A DNA stretch of 6,770 nucleotides from WRIS01 sp031549175 (GTDB lineage: Bacteria; Actinomycetota; Coriobacteriia; Coriobacteriales; Eggerthellaceae). The notes under the pieces were generated by a model. The model saw nothing but the letters and a program-made list of their open reading frames with translations. It was not told the DNA's origin and did no database searches. The stretch lies in contig JAVBQH010000065.1 in the NCBI GenBank assembly GCA_031549175.1, forward strand, positions 1-6,770, written 5' to 3'. This document shows, piece after piece, positions 1 through 6,331 of this stretch. Each line of letters opens with the position of its first letter. Position 1 is the stretch's first letter. The position numbers and the translations under genes are program-made.

Positions 1-1298
1 GCATGGGCTGCAGCGTATGCGTGAACGTGTGCCCGAGCAACTCGCTGGCCATGGTTCCCCAAGAAGACGAGCTTGCCCAGCAGGAAGTGTTCAACTACTG
101 CGTGGCCGAGGTCTCCGACAAACCAGAGCTGCAGGACGCCAGTGTCAAGGGCAGCCAGTTCAGCCAGCCTCTACTTGAGTTCTCCGGAGCATGCGCCGGC
201 TGCGCCGAGACCGCCTATGCGCGCCTTGTCACCCAGCTCTTCGGCGATCGAATGTTTGTGGCGAATGCGACAGGCTGCTCTTCTATCTGGGGCGGCCCTG
301 CGGCTTGTTCCCCCTACACGGTGAACAAGGACGGGCATGGGCCTGCATGGTCGAACTCGCTGTTCGAGGACAACGCCGAACACGGCCTCGGCATGCTGCT
401 CGGCCATGAGGCGGTACGCGACAAGCTGATGGCCGACACGGAGCAGATCCTCGCCTCGGGCGAAGCCGACGCGGCAGTCAAGGATGCCGCCCAGGCATGG
501 ATCGACACCTTGGGCCAGGCAGAGGAAAGCAAAGAGGCGACGCAGGCCTACGTAACTGAGCTCGAGAAACTGGCTGCGTCCGGCTCCCCGCAAGTCGCGA
601 AGCTCGCCAAGGATGTGCTTGACAACAAGGAATACCTGGCCAAGAAGTCCATCTGGATCTTCGGCGGCGACGGGTGGGCATACGACATCGGCTACGGCGG
701 GCTCGACCACGTGCTTGCCTCGGGCAAGGATGTGAACGTCTTCGTATTCGATACCGAGGTGTATTCGAACACCGGCGGGCAGGCTTCAAAGGCCTCGAAC
801 ATCGGGCAGGTCGCCCAGTTCGCAGCTGCCGGCAAGGACATAAAAAAGAAGAGCCTCGCCGAGATCGCCATGAGCTACGGGTACGTGTACGTCGCCCAGG
901 TCGCCATGGGTGCCAAACCCGCCCAGACGCTCAAGGCAATCGTCGAAGCCGAGGCGTACCCAGGGCCGTCGCTTATCATCGGATACTCCCCCTGCGAGAT
1001 GCATTCCATCAAGGGCGGCATGGCAAACTGCCAGGACGAGATGAAGAAGGCGGTCGACAGCGGGTATTGGAACTTGCTCCGCTTCAACCCCGACGCCGAA
1101 GCCGGGAAGAGGCTTGTCCTGGATTCCAAGGCACCTGCCGGTGGCTACCAGGACTTCCTGATGAACGAGGCGCGTTACAGCCGCTTGACCCGCGAGTTCC
1201 CCGAACGTGCGGCAGAGCTCTTCGAGCGCAACGAGAAGGCTGCGATGGACCGCTACGAACACTTGGTCAAACTTAAAGGTATCTACGACGAGGAATAA
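1..1298 (+). CDS. nifJ: Pyruvate:ferredoxin (flavodoxin) oxidoreductase, C-terminal part (5' end outside window)
   Basis: The enzyme oxidises pyruvate with CoA to acetyl-CoA and CO2, passing electrons to ferredoxin or flavodoxin in the cytoplasm. About 431 codons are visible (frame starts at base 3) of a family usually near 1,170-1,200 residues, so the N-terminal domains are missing. Visible residues 3-11 are the last three cysteines of a ferredoxin-type 4Fe-4S site (C3-x2-C6-x3-C10-P). Bases 1-2 (GC) would fit a TGC codon for the first cysteine. The thiamine diphosphate domain follows. Cysteines 64 and 67 (CAGC), 92 (ATGCSS) and 331 (SPCEMH) match the four ligands of the proximal cluster known in this family. 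GDGWAYDIG at 222-230 and YSNTGG at 254-259 are the thiamine/Mg motif. The ATG at base 3 is not the true start because it lies inside the cluster motif. The reading frame is intact to TAA and a hairpin terminator follows closely. Single-polypeptide PFOR is typical of anaerobes. Confidence 0.97.
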   Translation, partial: MGCSVCVNVCPSNSLAMVPQEDELAQQEVFNYCVAEVSDKPELQDASVKGSQFSQPLLEFSGACAGCAETAYARLVTQLFGDRMFVANATGCSSIWGGPAACSPYTVNKDGHGPAWSNSLFEDNAEHGLGMLLGHEAVRDKLMADTEQILASGEADAAVKDAAQAWIDTLGQAEESKEATQAYVTELEKLAASGSPQVAKLAKDVLDNKEYLAKKSIWIFGGDGWAYDIGYGGLDHVLASGKDVNVFVFDTEVYSNTGGQASKASNIGQVAQFAAAGKDIKKKSLAEIAMSYGYVYVAQVAMGAKPAQTLKAIVEAEAYPGPSLIIGYSPCEMHSIKGGMANCQDEMKKAVDSGYWNLLRFNPDAEAGKRLVLDSKAPAGGYQDFLMNEARYSRLTREFPERAAELFERNEKAAMDRYEHLVKLKGIYDEE

Positions 1299-1319
1299 CG
1301 CATACCCGGCTAGAACCTC

Positions 1320-1355
1320 AGGTGCCCCCGTACAGTTTCCTGCACGGGGGCACCT
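1320..1355 (+). terminator. Hairpin terminator downstream of nifJ
   Basis: GGTGCCCCCGT (1321-1331) is perfectly complementary to ACGGGGGCACC (1344-1354), with an extra A-T pair outside. After one A-C mismatch, CAG (1333-1335) pairs with CTG (1340-1342) around a TTTC loop. The stem starts 22 nt after the nifJ stop. The following bases (TTCCTGTTGCC) are only partly T-rich, so it may act with the second structure downstream, or as an mRNA 3'-end stabiliser. Confidence 0.75.
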
Positions 1356-1374
1356 TCCTGTTGCCATACATGCG

Positions 1375-1470
1375 AGCAGGGGCAGACCCTGGGACAGAGA
1401 GGTTGGGACAGGGGGACAACAGGGTCTGCCCTCCCTGTCCCAACCGGCCGCTGTCTCACCTGCTTTTTTT
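1375..1470 (+). terminator. Second, long-stem terminator in the convergent gap
   Basis: AGCAGG (1375-1380) pairs with CCTGCT (1459-1464). GGGACAG (1391-1397) pairs with CTGTCTC (1451-1457, one G-U). Inside lies the 13-bp B/B' stem (1401-1413 with 1433-1445). The outer arm runs straight into seven T residues (1464-1470), the usual sign of a rho-independent terminator on the + strand. The T run reaches the stop codon of the opposing membrane protein gene, so it would stop nifJ read-through from entering it antisense. The A/A' pairing competes with this fold. Confidence 0.5.
1380..1445. repeat. Interlocked inverted-repeat element (A-B-A'-B'), REP/MITE-like
   Basis: Two perfect inverted repeats interleave. 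A is GGGCAGACCCTG (1380-1391) with A' CAGGGTCTGCCC (1420-1431). B is GGTTGGGACAGGG (1401-1413) with B' CCCTGTCCCAACC (1433-1445). The heptamer GGGACAG occurs both at 1391-1397 and inside B (1405-1411). No protein is encoded. From memory, GGGACAG/CTGTCCC-rich palindromes recur between genes in many bacteria, sometimes associated with REP-associated transposases. Whether this one is repeated in its genome cannot be seen from a single window. Confidence 0.6.
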
Positions 1471-3646
1471 AGGACCAGAATTGGAACATCTCGACGATGT
1501 CTTGGTATGCCCAGTTGTAGACATCCCCATACCAGTTCGTCTCCGGTACAAGGCACAAGAGCGACGAGTAGAGCAGGCTGATGGCAACGAGTACGATCAA
1601 GACCTTCATGAGCAGGTTCTTCGTTGTCGAGGCAGGATCGAGGTTCTCGTTCACGATGAAGACCAGGAGCACCATGGCAATCAGGAACATGAAGCTGAAA
1701 TCGGCATAGTAACGCTGGAGGATCCCTGCAGCCTGCGCATCGACCAGGGCGACCACCACACCAGCCGTGAGCAGAACCAAGATGACGCCTGCTATGGTCC
1801 GTGTCGAGCGTTGGGAGTAACGCATCCTCAGTATACGGGGCGCGAAGGGCAAGACCCACAGCATCGGAAGGCACGCAAGGATGCCGCCGAAGGTGACTTC
1901 CCTGATAGTCTGCCCCATATAGGTGGTCTCAAAGGGAGCCGGGTGCAGATAGGGAAAAACGCCTGTGACAAAGGGCGGCTGCAGGAAGTAGGCGAAGAAG
2001 GCCGGGGCGATACGGCCGGCAGAAAAGCCTCGCTTCGTCATATCGTTCAAGGTGAGGTTGTAGTTCGCGCCGAAGTCGAGGAAGGCGCCGAACCGCGCAT
2101 AGTTATAGGCGACGAGGGCAAGGACGACCACCGCATAGGGAGCAAGCAGGCAGGCGAATTCACGGGCCCCCTGTTTCGTGAAAAGATGCCGCTTTGTAAT
2201 GAAGCTTCGCCAGAACAGGGGAAACGCCAGGAAGCTGAGTACGACGAGCTGAGGGCGGCATCCTACGACAAGCGCCATGCACAAAGAGCCCAGTAAATAC
2301 CACTTGCAGGGGGCGTCCGACGTGCGCCCCTTCATCCAGAAATATATCCCCCACACCGAGAACGCGAGCCCCAACATAATGGGCAGCGAATAGAAGGTCG
2401 GGAATTTCAGCAGGTAGAGCATACCGCAACAGCCTACCAGGGCGATCTGCAGCAGAAGATAGAGCCCGAGCGACACGTGCCGGAAGTGATAGCGCGCGAA
2501 GCGGTCGAGCAGGGCCGAGCAACCCAGCACGAACAGTATCGCGGCTATCAGCACCCCGATCGCAGTCGGGAAGGCCGCCCCTGTTGCCAAGTAGAACGGC
2601 AGGTAGAACATTATTACCGGCACGACCCCGAAGTAGACGTAGTAATGCCCGTCGTGATAGGCGACATCGTAGAGGTACTTCTCCCCGGTCTCCTTCTGCA
2701 GTTCATCGCGCGAGCCTTTGTCATACGGGTCATCCATGTCCTTGAGCCATTGGGGCGGCTCGGCCTCGAGGTAGAGCTTGCCCGAGGCCATTGACTTTGC
2801 AAGCTCTGCATACTGCTGCGAGCTCTCGTCGCCGAAGTCGTAGGTGTTGACGATCCCGCCACGGTACTCCCCCGCGTTGTAGTTCGCCGTGGAAATACCC
2901 ACCAGGTTCGACCCATAGAAGAGGAATGCGGACATGAGGACGACCTCGATCGCCACCGCGGCGACGATCACTGCCTTCGACTTCCTTGGCTTCTCAACGA
3001 TAAAGACCTTGTAGATACTCGATTTCGGCCGGAACACGTAGATGAGCCCCAAGATAAAGGCTACTCCGGCAAAACGCAGCATATTGAAGTCGAAAGGATG
3101 CTGTACGTTGATGTAGACCCCGTCGAGCTTGATGGGATAGGCCGTGTCGTCTTCGGCAAGCACCTCTATCTTTAGGCTGTTCACCAGGCCGGTGGTGCTC
3201 AGGTTGATATACTTGCTCTGGTTGCTCATAGTTGAGACGGGTACCGTCGGCACCCCGACCGTGTATTCCGTCGTATCGAAGTACGTGCTGTGCGCACCAT
3301 CGGTGAACTGGATTTTTATCTTAAGCAGCTGTGCGGGTTGGTCCCAGTCGAAATTGAGCCAGATGTTACGCACGTCGGTATTCAGGTTTGAGAATTCAAG
3401 GGTGTGGTTTACTTCGGTGATCTTGTACTTCTCATCACTGGTCTGCTGCAGGGTAAGCTTGTCGTTCAGGCAGATGGTGTTGAGCCCGCTTGAGGCGAAG
3501 TAATTGAAGTTGAATACGCAGACCTCGAGCAAAAGGGCGATGACGAGAACGGCTGAGACGCGTTTGACCACGTGCTTGAGGGTCACGCCATACTTCTGCA
3601 TAAAAACGTTGATGTGGACGAGTATGTTTTCGAATACGTTGGGCAT
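1469..3646 (-). CDS. Polytopic membrane protein, probable GT-C-fold glycosyltransferase (family 39-like)
   Basis: With the start at 3646 the product has 725 residues. A transmembrane helix at about 28-46 is followed by a roughly 140-residue, beta-rich, probably extracellular segment (47-187) full of Asn, Thr and Tyr. About twelve more hydrophobic helices run from 189 to near the C-terminus. The extracellular loop at 246-336 has DFGDESSQQYAELA (270-283), a PPQWLKDMDDPYD stretch (297-309) and YYVYFGVVP (335-343). GCRPQ at 462-466 and NYARFGAFLDFGANYNL at 515-531 resemble motifs I recall from bacterial GT-C proteins that transfer sugars from polyprenyl-phosphate carriers to surface glycans. Substrate and acceptor are unknown. 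The open frame extends upstream to 3763, but that stretch reads as low-complexity shadow and lacks a ribosome site. The start at 3646 sits 9 nt after a TATAAT box. An internal ATG at 3604 is an alternative. The gene is transcribed like adk but separated from it by a terminator, and it converges on nifJ. Confidence 0.8.
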   Translation of the reverse strand: MPNVFENILVHINVFMQKYGVTLKHVVKRVSAVLVIALLLEVCVFNFNYFASSGLNTICLNDKLTLQQTSDEKYKITEVNHTLEFSNLNTDVRNIWLNFDWDQPAQLLKIKIQFTDGAHSTYFDTTEYTVGVPTVPVSTMSNQSKYINLSTTGLVNSLKIEVLAEDDTAYPIKLDGVYINVQHPFDFNMLRFAGVAFILGLIYVFRPKSSIYKVFIVEKPRKSKAVIVAAVAIEVVLMSAFLFYGSNLVGISTANYNAGEYRGGIVNTYDFGDESSQQYAELAKSMASGKLYLEAEPPQWLKDMDDPYDKGSRDELQKETGEKYLYDVAYHDGHYYVYFGVVPVIMFYLPFYLATGAAFPTAIGVLIAAILFVLGCSALLDRFARYHFRHVSLGLYLLLQIALVGCCGMLYLLKFPTFYSLPIMLGLAFSVWGIYFWMKGRTSDAPCKWYLLGSLCMALVVGCRPQLVVLSFLAFPLFWRSFITKRHLFTKQGAREFACLLAPYAVVVLALVAYNYARFGAFLDFGANYNLTLNDMTKRGFSAGRIAPAFFAYFLQPPFVTGVFPYLHPAPFETTYMGQTIREVTFGGILACLPMLWVLPFAPRILRMRYSQRSTRTIAGVILVLLTAGVVVALVDAQAAGILQRYYADFSFMFLIAMVLLVFIVNENLDPASTTKNLLMKVLIVLVAISLLYSSLLCLVPETNWYGDVYNWAYQDIVEMFQFWS

Positions 3647-3655
3647 ACTTGTGAA

Positions 3656-3661
3656 ATTATA
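3656..3661 (-). promoter_or_regulatory. -10 box giving a (near-)leaderless mRNA for the membrane protein gene
   Basis: A perfect TATAAT lies on the minus strand, 9 nt before the ATG at 3646. Transcription starting at the usual distance would begin within a few bases of the ATG. No Shine-Dalgarno is visible (the leader would be TTCACAAGT), which agrees with leaderless translation. No convincing -35 hexamer is found about 17 bp upstream. Confidence 0.45.
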
Positions 3662-3731
3662 AACCGCTTTGCAGCTTGGAAGGCCGCGAATTGCGAATAG
3701 ACCGAGCGACTGCAGCCGTTTTGGATGACGG

Positions 3732-3747
3732 TCGGCCGTGCGGCCGA
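3732..3747. repeat. Perfect GC-rich inverted repeat upstream of the membrane protein gene
   Basis: TCGGCCGTGCGGCCGA has 7-bp arms around a 2-base centre, about 70-90 bp upstream of the -10 box. It could be a regulator site or part of a larger hairpin. An additional overlapping stem (CGGCC-TTC-GGCCG on the minus strand, 3741-3753) makes a simple operator reading uncertain. Confidence 0.45.
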
Positions 3748-3802
3748 AGGCCGGGTGCCCCACCTACGCCGGGCATACCTTCCCCTTGCCGGCCATACAG
3801 GC

Positions 3803-3853
3803 AAAAACCCCTATCCGGAACCCGGATGCATCAAGGTTCCAAGGAAAAGGGGT
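3803..3853 (-). terminator. Intrinsic terminator after adk (end of spc operon)
   Basis: On the minus strand, ATCCGG (3827-3822) pairs with CCGGAT (3818-3813) around GTT. An outer ACCCC (3853-3849) can pair with GGGGT (3811-3807), enclosing this and a small TTCC-TT-GGAA hairpin (3846-3837). A run of five T residues (3807-3803) follows. It begins about 45 nt past the adk stop. Confidence 0.7.
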
Positions 3854-3898
3854 CATGCGGTCACGATTGGCGGAACACGGGACGGAGCCCCTGCCCCC

Positions 3899-4528
3899 TT
3901 ATGCAAGCTTGAGCTCTTTTTCGACGTCGGCGAAGACCACTTCAGGGTCGCGGTCGCCGTCGATCGACAACAACAGGTCGCACCCACGGTAATAGTCGAT
4001 CAACGGAGCCGTCGACTTCTCATAGACATTGAGGCGGTTGCGGACCGTAGCCTCATTGTCGTCTCCGCGCTGGTACATCTCACCACCGCACTTGGGACAC
4101 ACGGCATCGGCGATCGAGCCGATGTAGCCGCATTCCTTGCACATGCGGCGTGAGGTGAGGCGTTTCACGATGACTTCAGAGTCGACGTTGATCAGCAGCG
4201 CAGCATCGAGCGGGCGCCCGAGCTTGGAAAGCTCGCCGTCAAGCGCCACAGCCTGCGTCGAGGTACGGGGAAAGCCGTCGAGGATGAACCCGGCTTCGGT
4301 GTCCTTGCCTTGGAGGCGCTCGGTCACCAAGCCGATAATGACGTCATCGGGAACCAGTTCGCCGGCATCCATGAATGACTTCGCCTTCACTCCAAGGGGC
4401 GTCCCCTCTTTCACTGCAGCACGGAGCATGTCGCCCGTGGAAATATGGGGCAGGTGGTATTTCTCCACCAGCTTCGCAGCTTGGGTTCCTTTACCAGCAC
4501 CAGGTGCACCCAATAAAACAATGTTCAT
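3899..4528 (-). CDS. adk: Adenylate kinase with compact zinc-type LID
   Basis: The enzyme interconverts ATP + AMP and 2 ADP in the cytoplasm. The product has 209 residues, slightly shorter than the usual 214-217. The P-loop GAPGAGKGT is at 7-15, the AMP-binding TGDMLR at 31-36 and DGFPR at 84-88. The LID carries four cysteines, C130-x2-C133-x10-C144-x2-C147, then RGDD (154-157) and TVRNRL (161-166) with the catalytic arginines. Cys4 LIDs bind structural zinc in this family. Here the gap between the cysteine pairs is only 10 residues, and the usual YH...PP segment is missing. The ATG at 4528 is chosen because GAAAGG (4543-4538) lies 9 nt upstream and MNIVLLGAPG is the normal N-terminus. The in-frame ATG at 4549 would put that site inside the gene. 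It follows secY by 60 nt, the standard spc-operon order. Confidence 0.97.
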   Translation of the reverse strand: MNIVLLGAPGAGKGTQAAKLVEKYHLPHISTGDMLRAAVKEGTPLGVKAKSFMDAGELVPDDVIIGLVTERLQGKDTEAGFILDGFPRTSTQAVALDGELSKLGRPLDAALLINVDSEVIVKRLTSRRMCKECGYIGSIADAVCPKCGGEMYQRGDDNEATVRNRLNVYEKSTAPLIDYYRGCDLLLSIDGDRDPEVVFADVEKELKLA

Positions 4529-4537
4529 TATCGTTAA

Positions 4538-4543
4538 CCTTTC
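4538..4543 (-). promoter_or_regulatory. Ribosome binding site of adk
   Basis: GAAAGG is placed 9 nt before the ATG at 4528. It decides against the upstream in-frame ATG at 4549. Confidence 0.7.
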
Positions 4544-4551
4544 AAGCATGT

Positions 4552-4585
4552 AAAAGATCCCGCCAGCCGAAAGGCCGGCGGGACC
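4552..4585 (-). terminator. Stem-loop with short U run between secY and adk (possible attenuator)
   Basis: On the minus strand, a 13-pair stem with two G-U wobbles joins 4585-4573 and 4568-4556 around a TTTC loop. Its core is CCCGCCGGCC with GGCTGGCGGG. TTTT (4555-4552) follows at once. The stem begins 3 nt after the secY stop. One wobble is G-U only in the minus-strand RNA (it would be an A-C mismatch in the other strand), which supports function in this direction. It may lower adk transcript relative to secY or protect the secY 3' end. Confidence 0.6.
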
Positions 4586-4588
4586 AGT

Positions 4589-5866
4589 TTATTTGAAGAA
4601 TCCGTCGTAGTTGTGCATCTTCAACTGAGACTCGATCTTGCTCATGGTGTCAAGCGCGACACCGATCATGATGAGGATTGACGTGCCTCCCAAAGCCTGG
4701 ATCAGCTGATTGTTTGTAAAGCTGAACAGAATCGAAGGTACGACGGCTATGATCGCGATAAAGATTCCGCCCGGAAGCGTGATCCTGTTGATAACGTTCT
4801 TGATATACTGCGCGGTTGCCCTGCCGGGACGAACCCCCGGGATAAAGCCGCCTTGCTTCTGCAGGTTGTCGGCCGTGTCGTCCGGGTTGAACACCATCGT
4901 CGTATAGAAGTAGGCGAAGAACACGATCAGCAAGACCGTCAGGATCCAGTTGATCCACCCGGCCGAGATCGCGTTTGCCACCATCTGCAGCCAATCGACG
5001 TTGAACAATGCCGCCAACTGGGCAGGGAAATAGATGATGCAGCTTGCGAAGATGATCGGGATAACGCCGGCGGCATTGACCTTCAAGGGGATGTAGGTCG
5101 ATTGCCCCCCCATCATCTTGCGCCCCTGGACGCGCTTGGCGTAGTTCACCGGGATGCGGCGCTGGGCCCGTTCGACGTAGATGATAAGCGGAATGACCAC
5201 CAGCACGACCACGACGATCAGTATGGTGATCGCGACGCCCATGTCGCCCTGGGTTCTCAGCGAGTCGAAGATGGCGGAAGGCACACGGGACACGATGCTC
5301 GTGAAGATAATGAGCGACATGCCGTTTCCGATACCACGCTGTGTGATGAGCTCGCCCATCCACATGATGAATGCAGTGCCTGCCACAAGCGTGAACACCA
5401 CGAGGCAGTCGGTCAAAAGCTCCGGCACCTCAGGCGAGAAGACCACGCCATATTGGGAGGACTTGAACAAGAACAGGTAGCCGATTGCGTTGATAAGGCC
5501 TAATCCCAAGGTCAGATAACGAGTGACCTGGGTGATGCGCTTACGCCCCGAATCCCCTTCCTTCGCCCAACGGCCTACAGCAGGAATAACGCCCTGCATC
5601 AGCTGCATGATGATCGATGCGGTGATGTAGGGCATGATGCCCAGCGAGAATACCGAGAAGTGCGAGAGCGCACCGCCGGTAAGCAGGTCGAGCATCGTCA
5701 TGGATATTCCGCCGGCCTGTGAAAAGGTGTCGGCAAATTCCTTGAAAGGGATTCCTGGAACCGGGATATAGGCTCCAAAGCGATAGAGCGCCAGGATTCC
5801 AAGCGTAAAGAGGATCTTGTTACGCAGCTCAGGAACCTTGAATGCAGCTATCAGTGAGTTTAGCAA
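4589..5866 (-). CDS. secY: Preprotein translocase subunit SecY
   Basis: SecY is the pore subunit of the SecYEG translocon in the cytoplasmic membrane. The product has 425 residues, the usual length, with ten predicted helices: near 17-36, 70-92, 116-134, 150-170, 180-196, 211-230, 264-283, 305-325, 366-383 and 390-407. The N-terminus has KVPELRNKILFTLG (10-23) followed by YIPVPGIP (33-40), with the plug region near 55-70. The cytoplasmic loop RAQRRIPVNYAKR (233-245) and the C5 loop IPGVRPG (342-348) are the conserved ribosome/SecA-contacting segments. The start is TTG (5866-5864), because MLNSL is the family N-terminus and no ATG lies close by. Its first seven bases overlap the end of rplO (TTGCTAA). 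A GGAGGAAAGG stretch inside rplO (5886-5877) ends 10 nt upstream, so translation is probably coupled to rplO. Confidence 0.98.
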   Translation of the reverse strand: MLNSLIAAFKVPELRNKILFTLGILALYRFGAYIPVPGIPFKEFADTFSQAGGISMTMLDLLTGGALSHFSVFSLGIMPYITASIIMQLMQGVIPAVGRWAKEGDSGRKRITQVTRYLTLGLGLINAIGYLFLFKSSQYGVVFSPEVPELLTDCLVVFTLVAGTAFIMWMGELITQRGIGNGMSLIIFTSIVSRVPSAIFDSLRTQGDMGVAITILIVVVVLVVIPLIIYVERAQRRIPVNYAKRVQGRKMMGGQSTYIPLKVNAAGVIPIIFASCIIYFPAQLAALFNVDWLQMVANAISAGWINWILTVLLIVFFAYFYTTMVFNPDDTADNLQKQGGFIPGVRPGRATAQYIKNVINRITLPGGIFIAIIAVVPSILFSFTNNQLIQALGGTSILIMIGVALDTMSKIESQLKMHNYDGFFK

Positions 5867-6309
5867 GGTTCTTCAACCTTTCCTCCGGCTGCTTCGATCT
5901 TCTGTTTGGCCGAAGCAGAGACTTTATCAACCTTCACAGTGAGGGACTGGGTCAATTCGCCATCGCCCAATATCTTCACCAATGCGTCGGAGTGCTTGAT
6001 AACACCCTTGTCCTTCAGTGTATCACCATCTACGACCTCACCTGACTTGAAAATGGCATCAAGCCGGCCGACATTCACCGGAACATACTCGGTGCGGTTG
6101 AAATTCTTGAATCCGCGCAGTTTCGGCAGACGGCGCGCAAGGGGGGTCTGGCCGCCTTCGAAGCCGGCACCTTTGCCGCCTCCAGCACGCGATTTCTGGC
6201 CGTTATACCCACGCCCGGCAGTTTTCCCATTGCCTGATGCAGGGCCGCGGCCTTTGCGCTTGCGGTCACGCTTCGACCCCTCGGCAGGGGTCAGGTCCTT
6301 CAATTCCAT
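5860..6309 (-). CDS. rplO: 50S ribosomal protein L15
   Basis: L15 is a late-assembly 23S rRNA-binding protein of the large subunit. The product has 149 residues, the normal length. Its Gly/Arg/Lys-rich extended N-terminus (10-52, with KRKGRGPASGNGKTAGRG and GQKSRAGGGKG) is typical, as are FEGGQTPL (50-57), the RRLPKLRGF segment (59-67) and the C-terminal globular fold ending in AGGKVEEPC. The ATG at 6309 is chosen because MELKDLTPAEG is the usual beginning and AAAAGGAG lies 6 nt upstream. The frame stays open up to 6498, but that extension has no L15 character. It overlaps the secY start by 7 bases. It is separated from rpmD by an atypical 255-nt structured gap. Confidence 0.97.
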   Translation of the reverse strand: MELKDLTPAEGSKRDRKRKGRGPASGNGKTAGRGYNGQKSRAGGGKGAGFEGGQTPLARRLPKLRGFKNFNRTEYVPVNVGRLDAIFKSGEVVDGDTLKDKGVIKHSDALVKILGDGELTQSLTVKVDKVSASAKQKIEAAGGKVEEPC

Positions 6310-6315
6310 GGAACA

Positions 6316-6323
6316 CTCCTTTT
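6316..6323 (-). promoter_or_regulatory. Strong Shine-Dalgarno of rplO
   Basis: AAAAGGAG ends 6 nt before the ATG at 6309. It fixes the L15 start against the longer open frame. It lies 8 nt downstream of the base of a two-tier hairpin, so it is unpaired in that fold. Confidence 0.8.
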
Positions 6324-6331
6324 CGCTTTTC

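Larger units (their letters stand above)
3647..3898. other. 252-bp intergenic region between adk and the membrane protein gene
   Basis: No plausible gene is seen. Reading in the minus direction it contains the adk-side terminator (3803-3853), a GC-rich stretch with several short GCCGGG/GGCC repeats, the perfect palindrome at 3732-3747, and the TATAAT box at 3656-3661. Open frames crossing it on the + strand run antisense into adk and look like chance GC-rich frames. Confidence 0.7.

Noticed and set aside
1380..1445. H-type pseudoknot using both A/A' and B/B' stems in full
   Set aside because: The loop between A' and B' is 1 nt and would have to span a 12-bp stem, which is sterically implausible. 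Mutually exclusive hairpins are more likely.
786..1874. Minus-strand open frame of 362 codons across the nifJ end and the convergent gap
   Set aside because: It is antisense to nifJ and to the membrane protein gene's 3' end in another frame, crosses both terminators, and shows no family features.
1322..2296. Plus-strand open frame of 324 codons opposite the membrane protein gene
   Set aside because: It begins inside a terminator hairpin, is charged and low in hydrophobic order, and is a codon-bias shadow of the opposite membrane protein gene.
3647..3763. Upstream extension of the membrane protein (39 residues)
   Set aside because: It would read through the TATAAT box, has no ribosome site, and lacks membrane-protein N-terminal character.
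4853..5503. Plus-strand open frame of 216 codons opposite secY
   Set aside because: It is His/Asp/Arg-rich, the typical antisense image of hydrophobic codons. secY is unambiguous.
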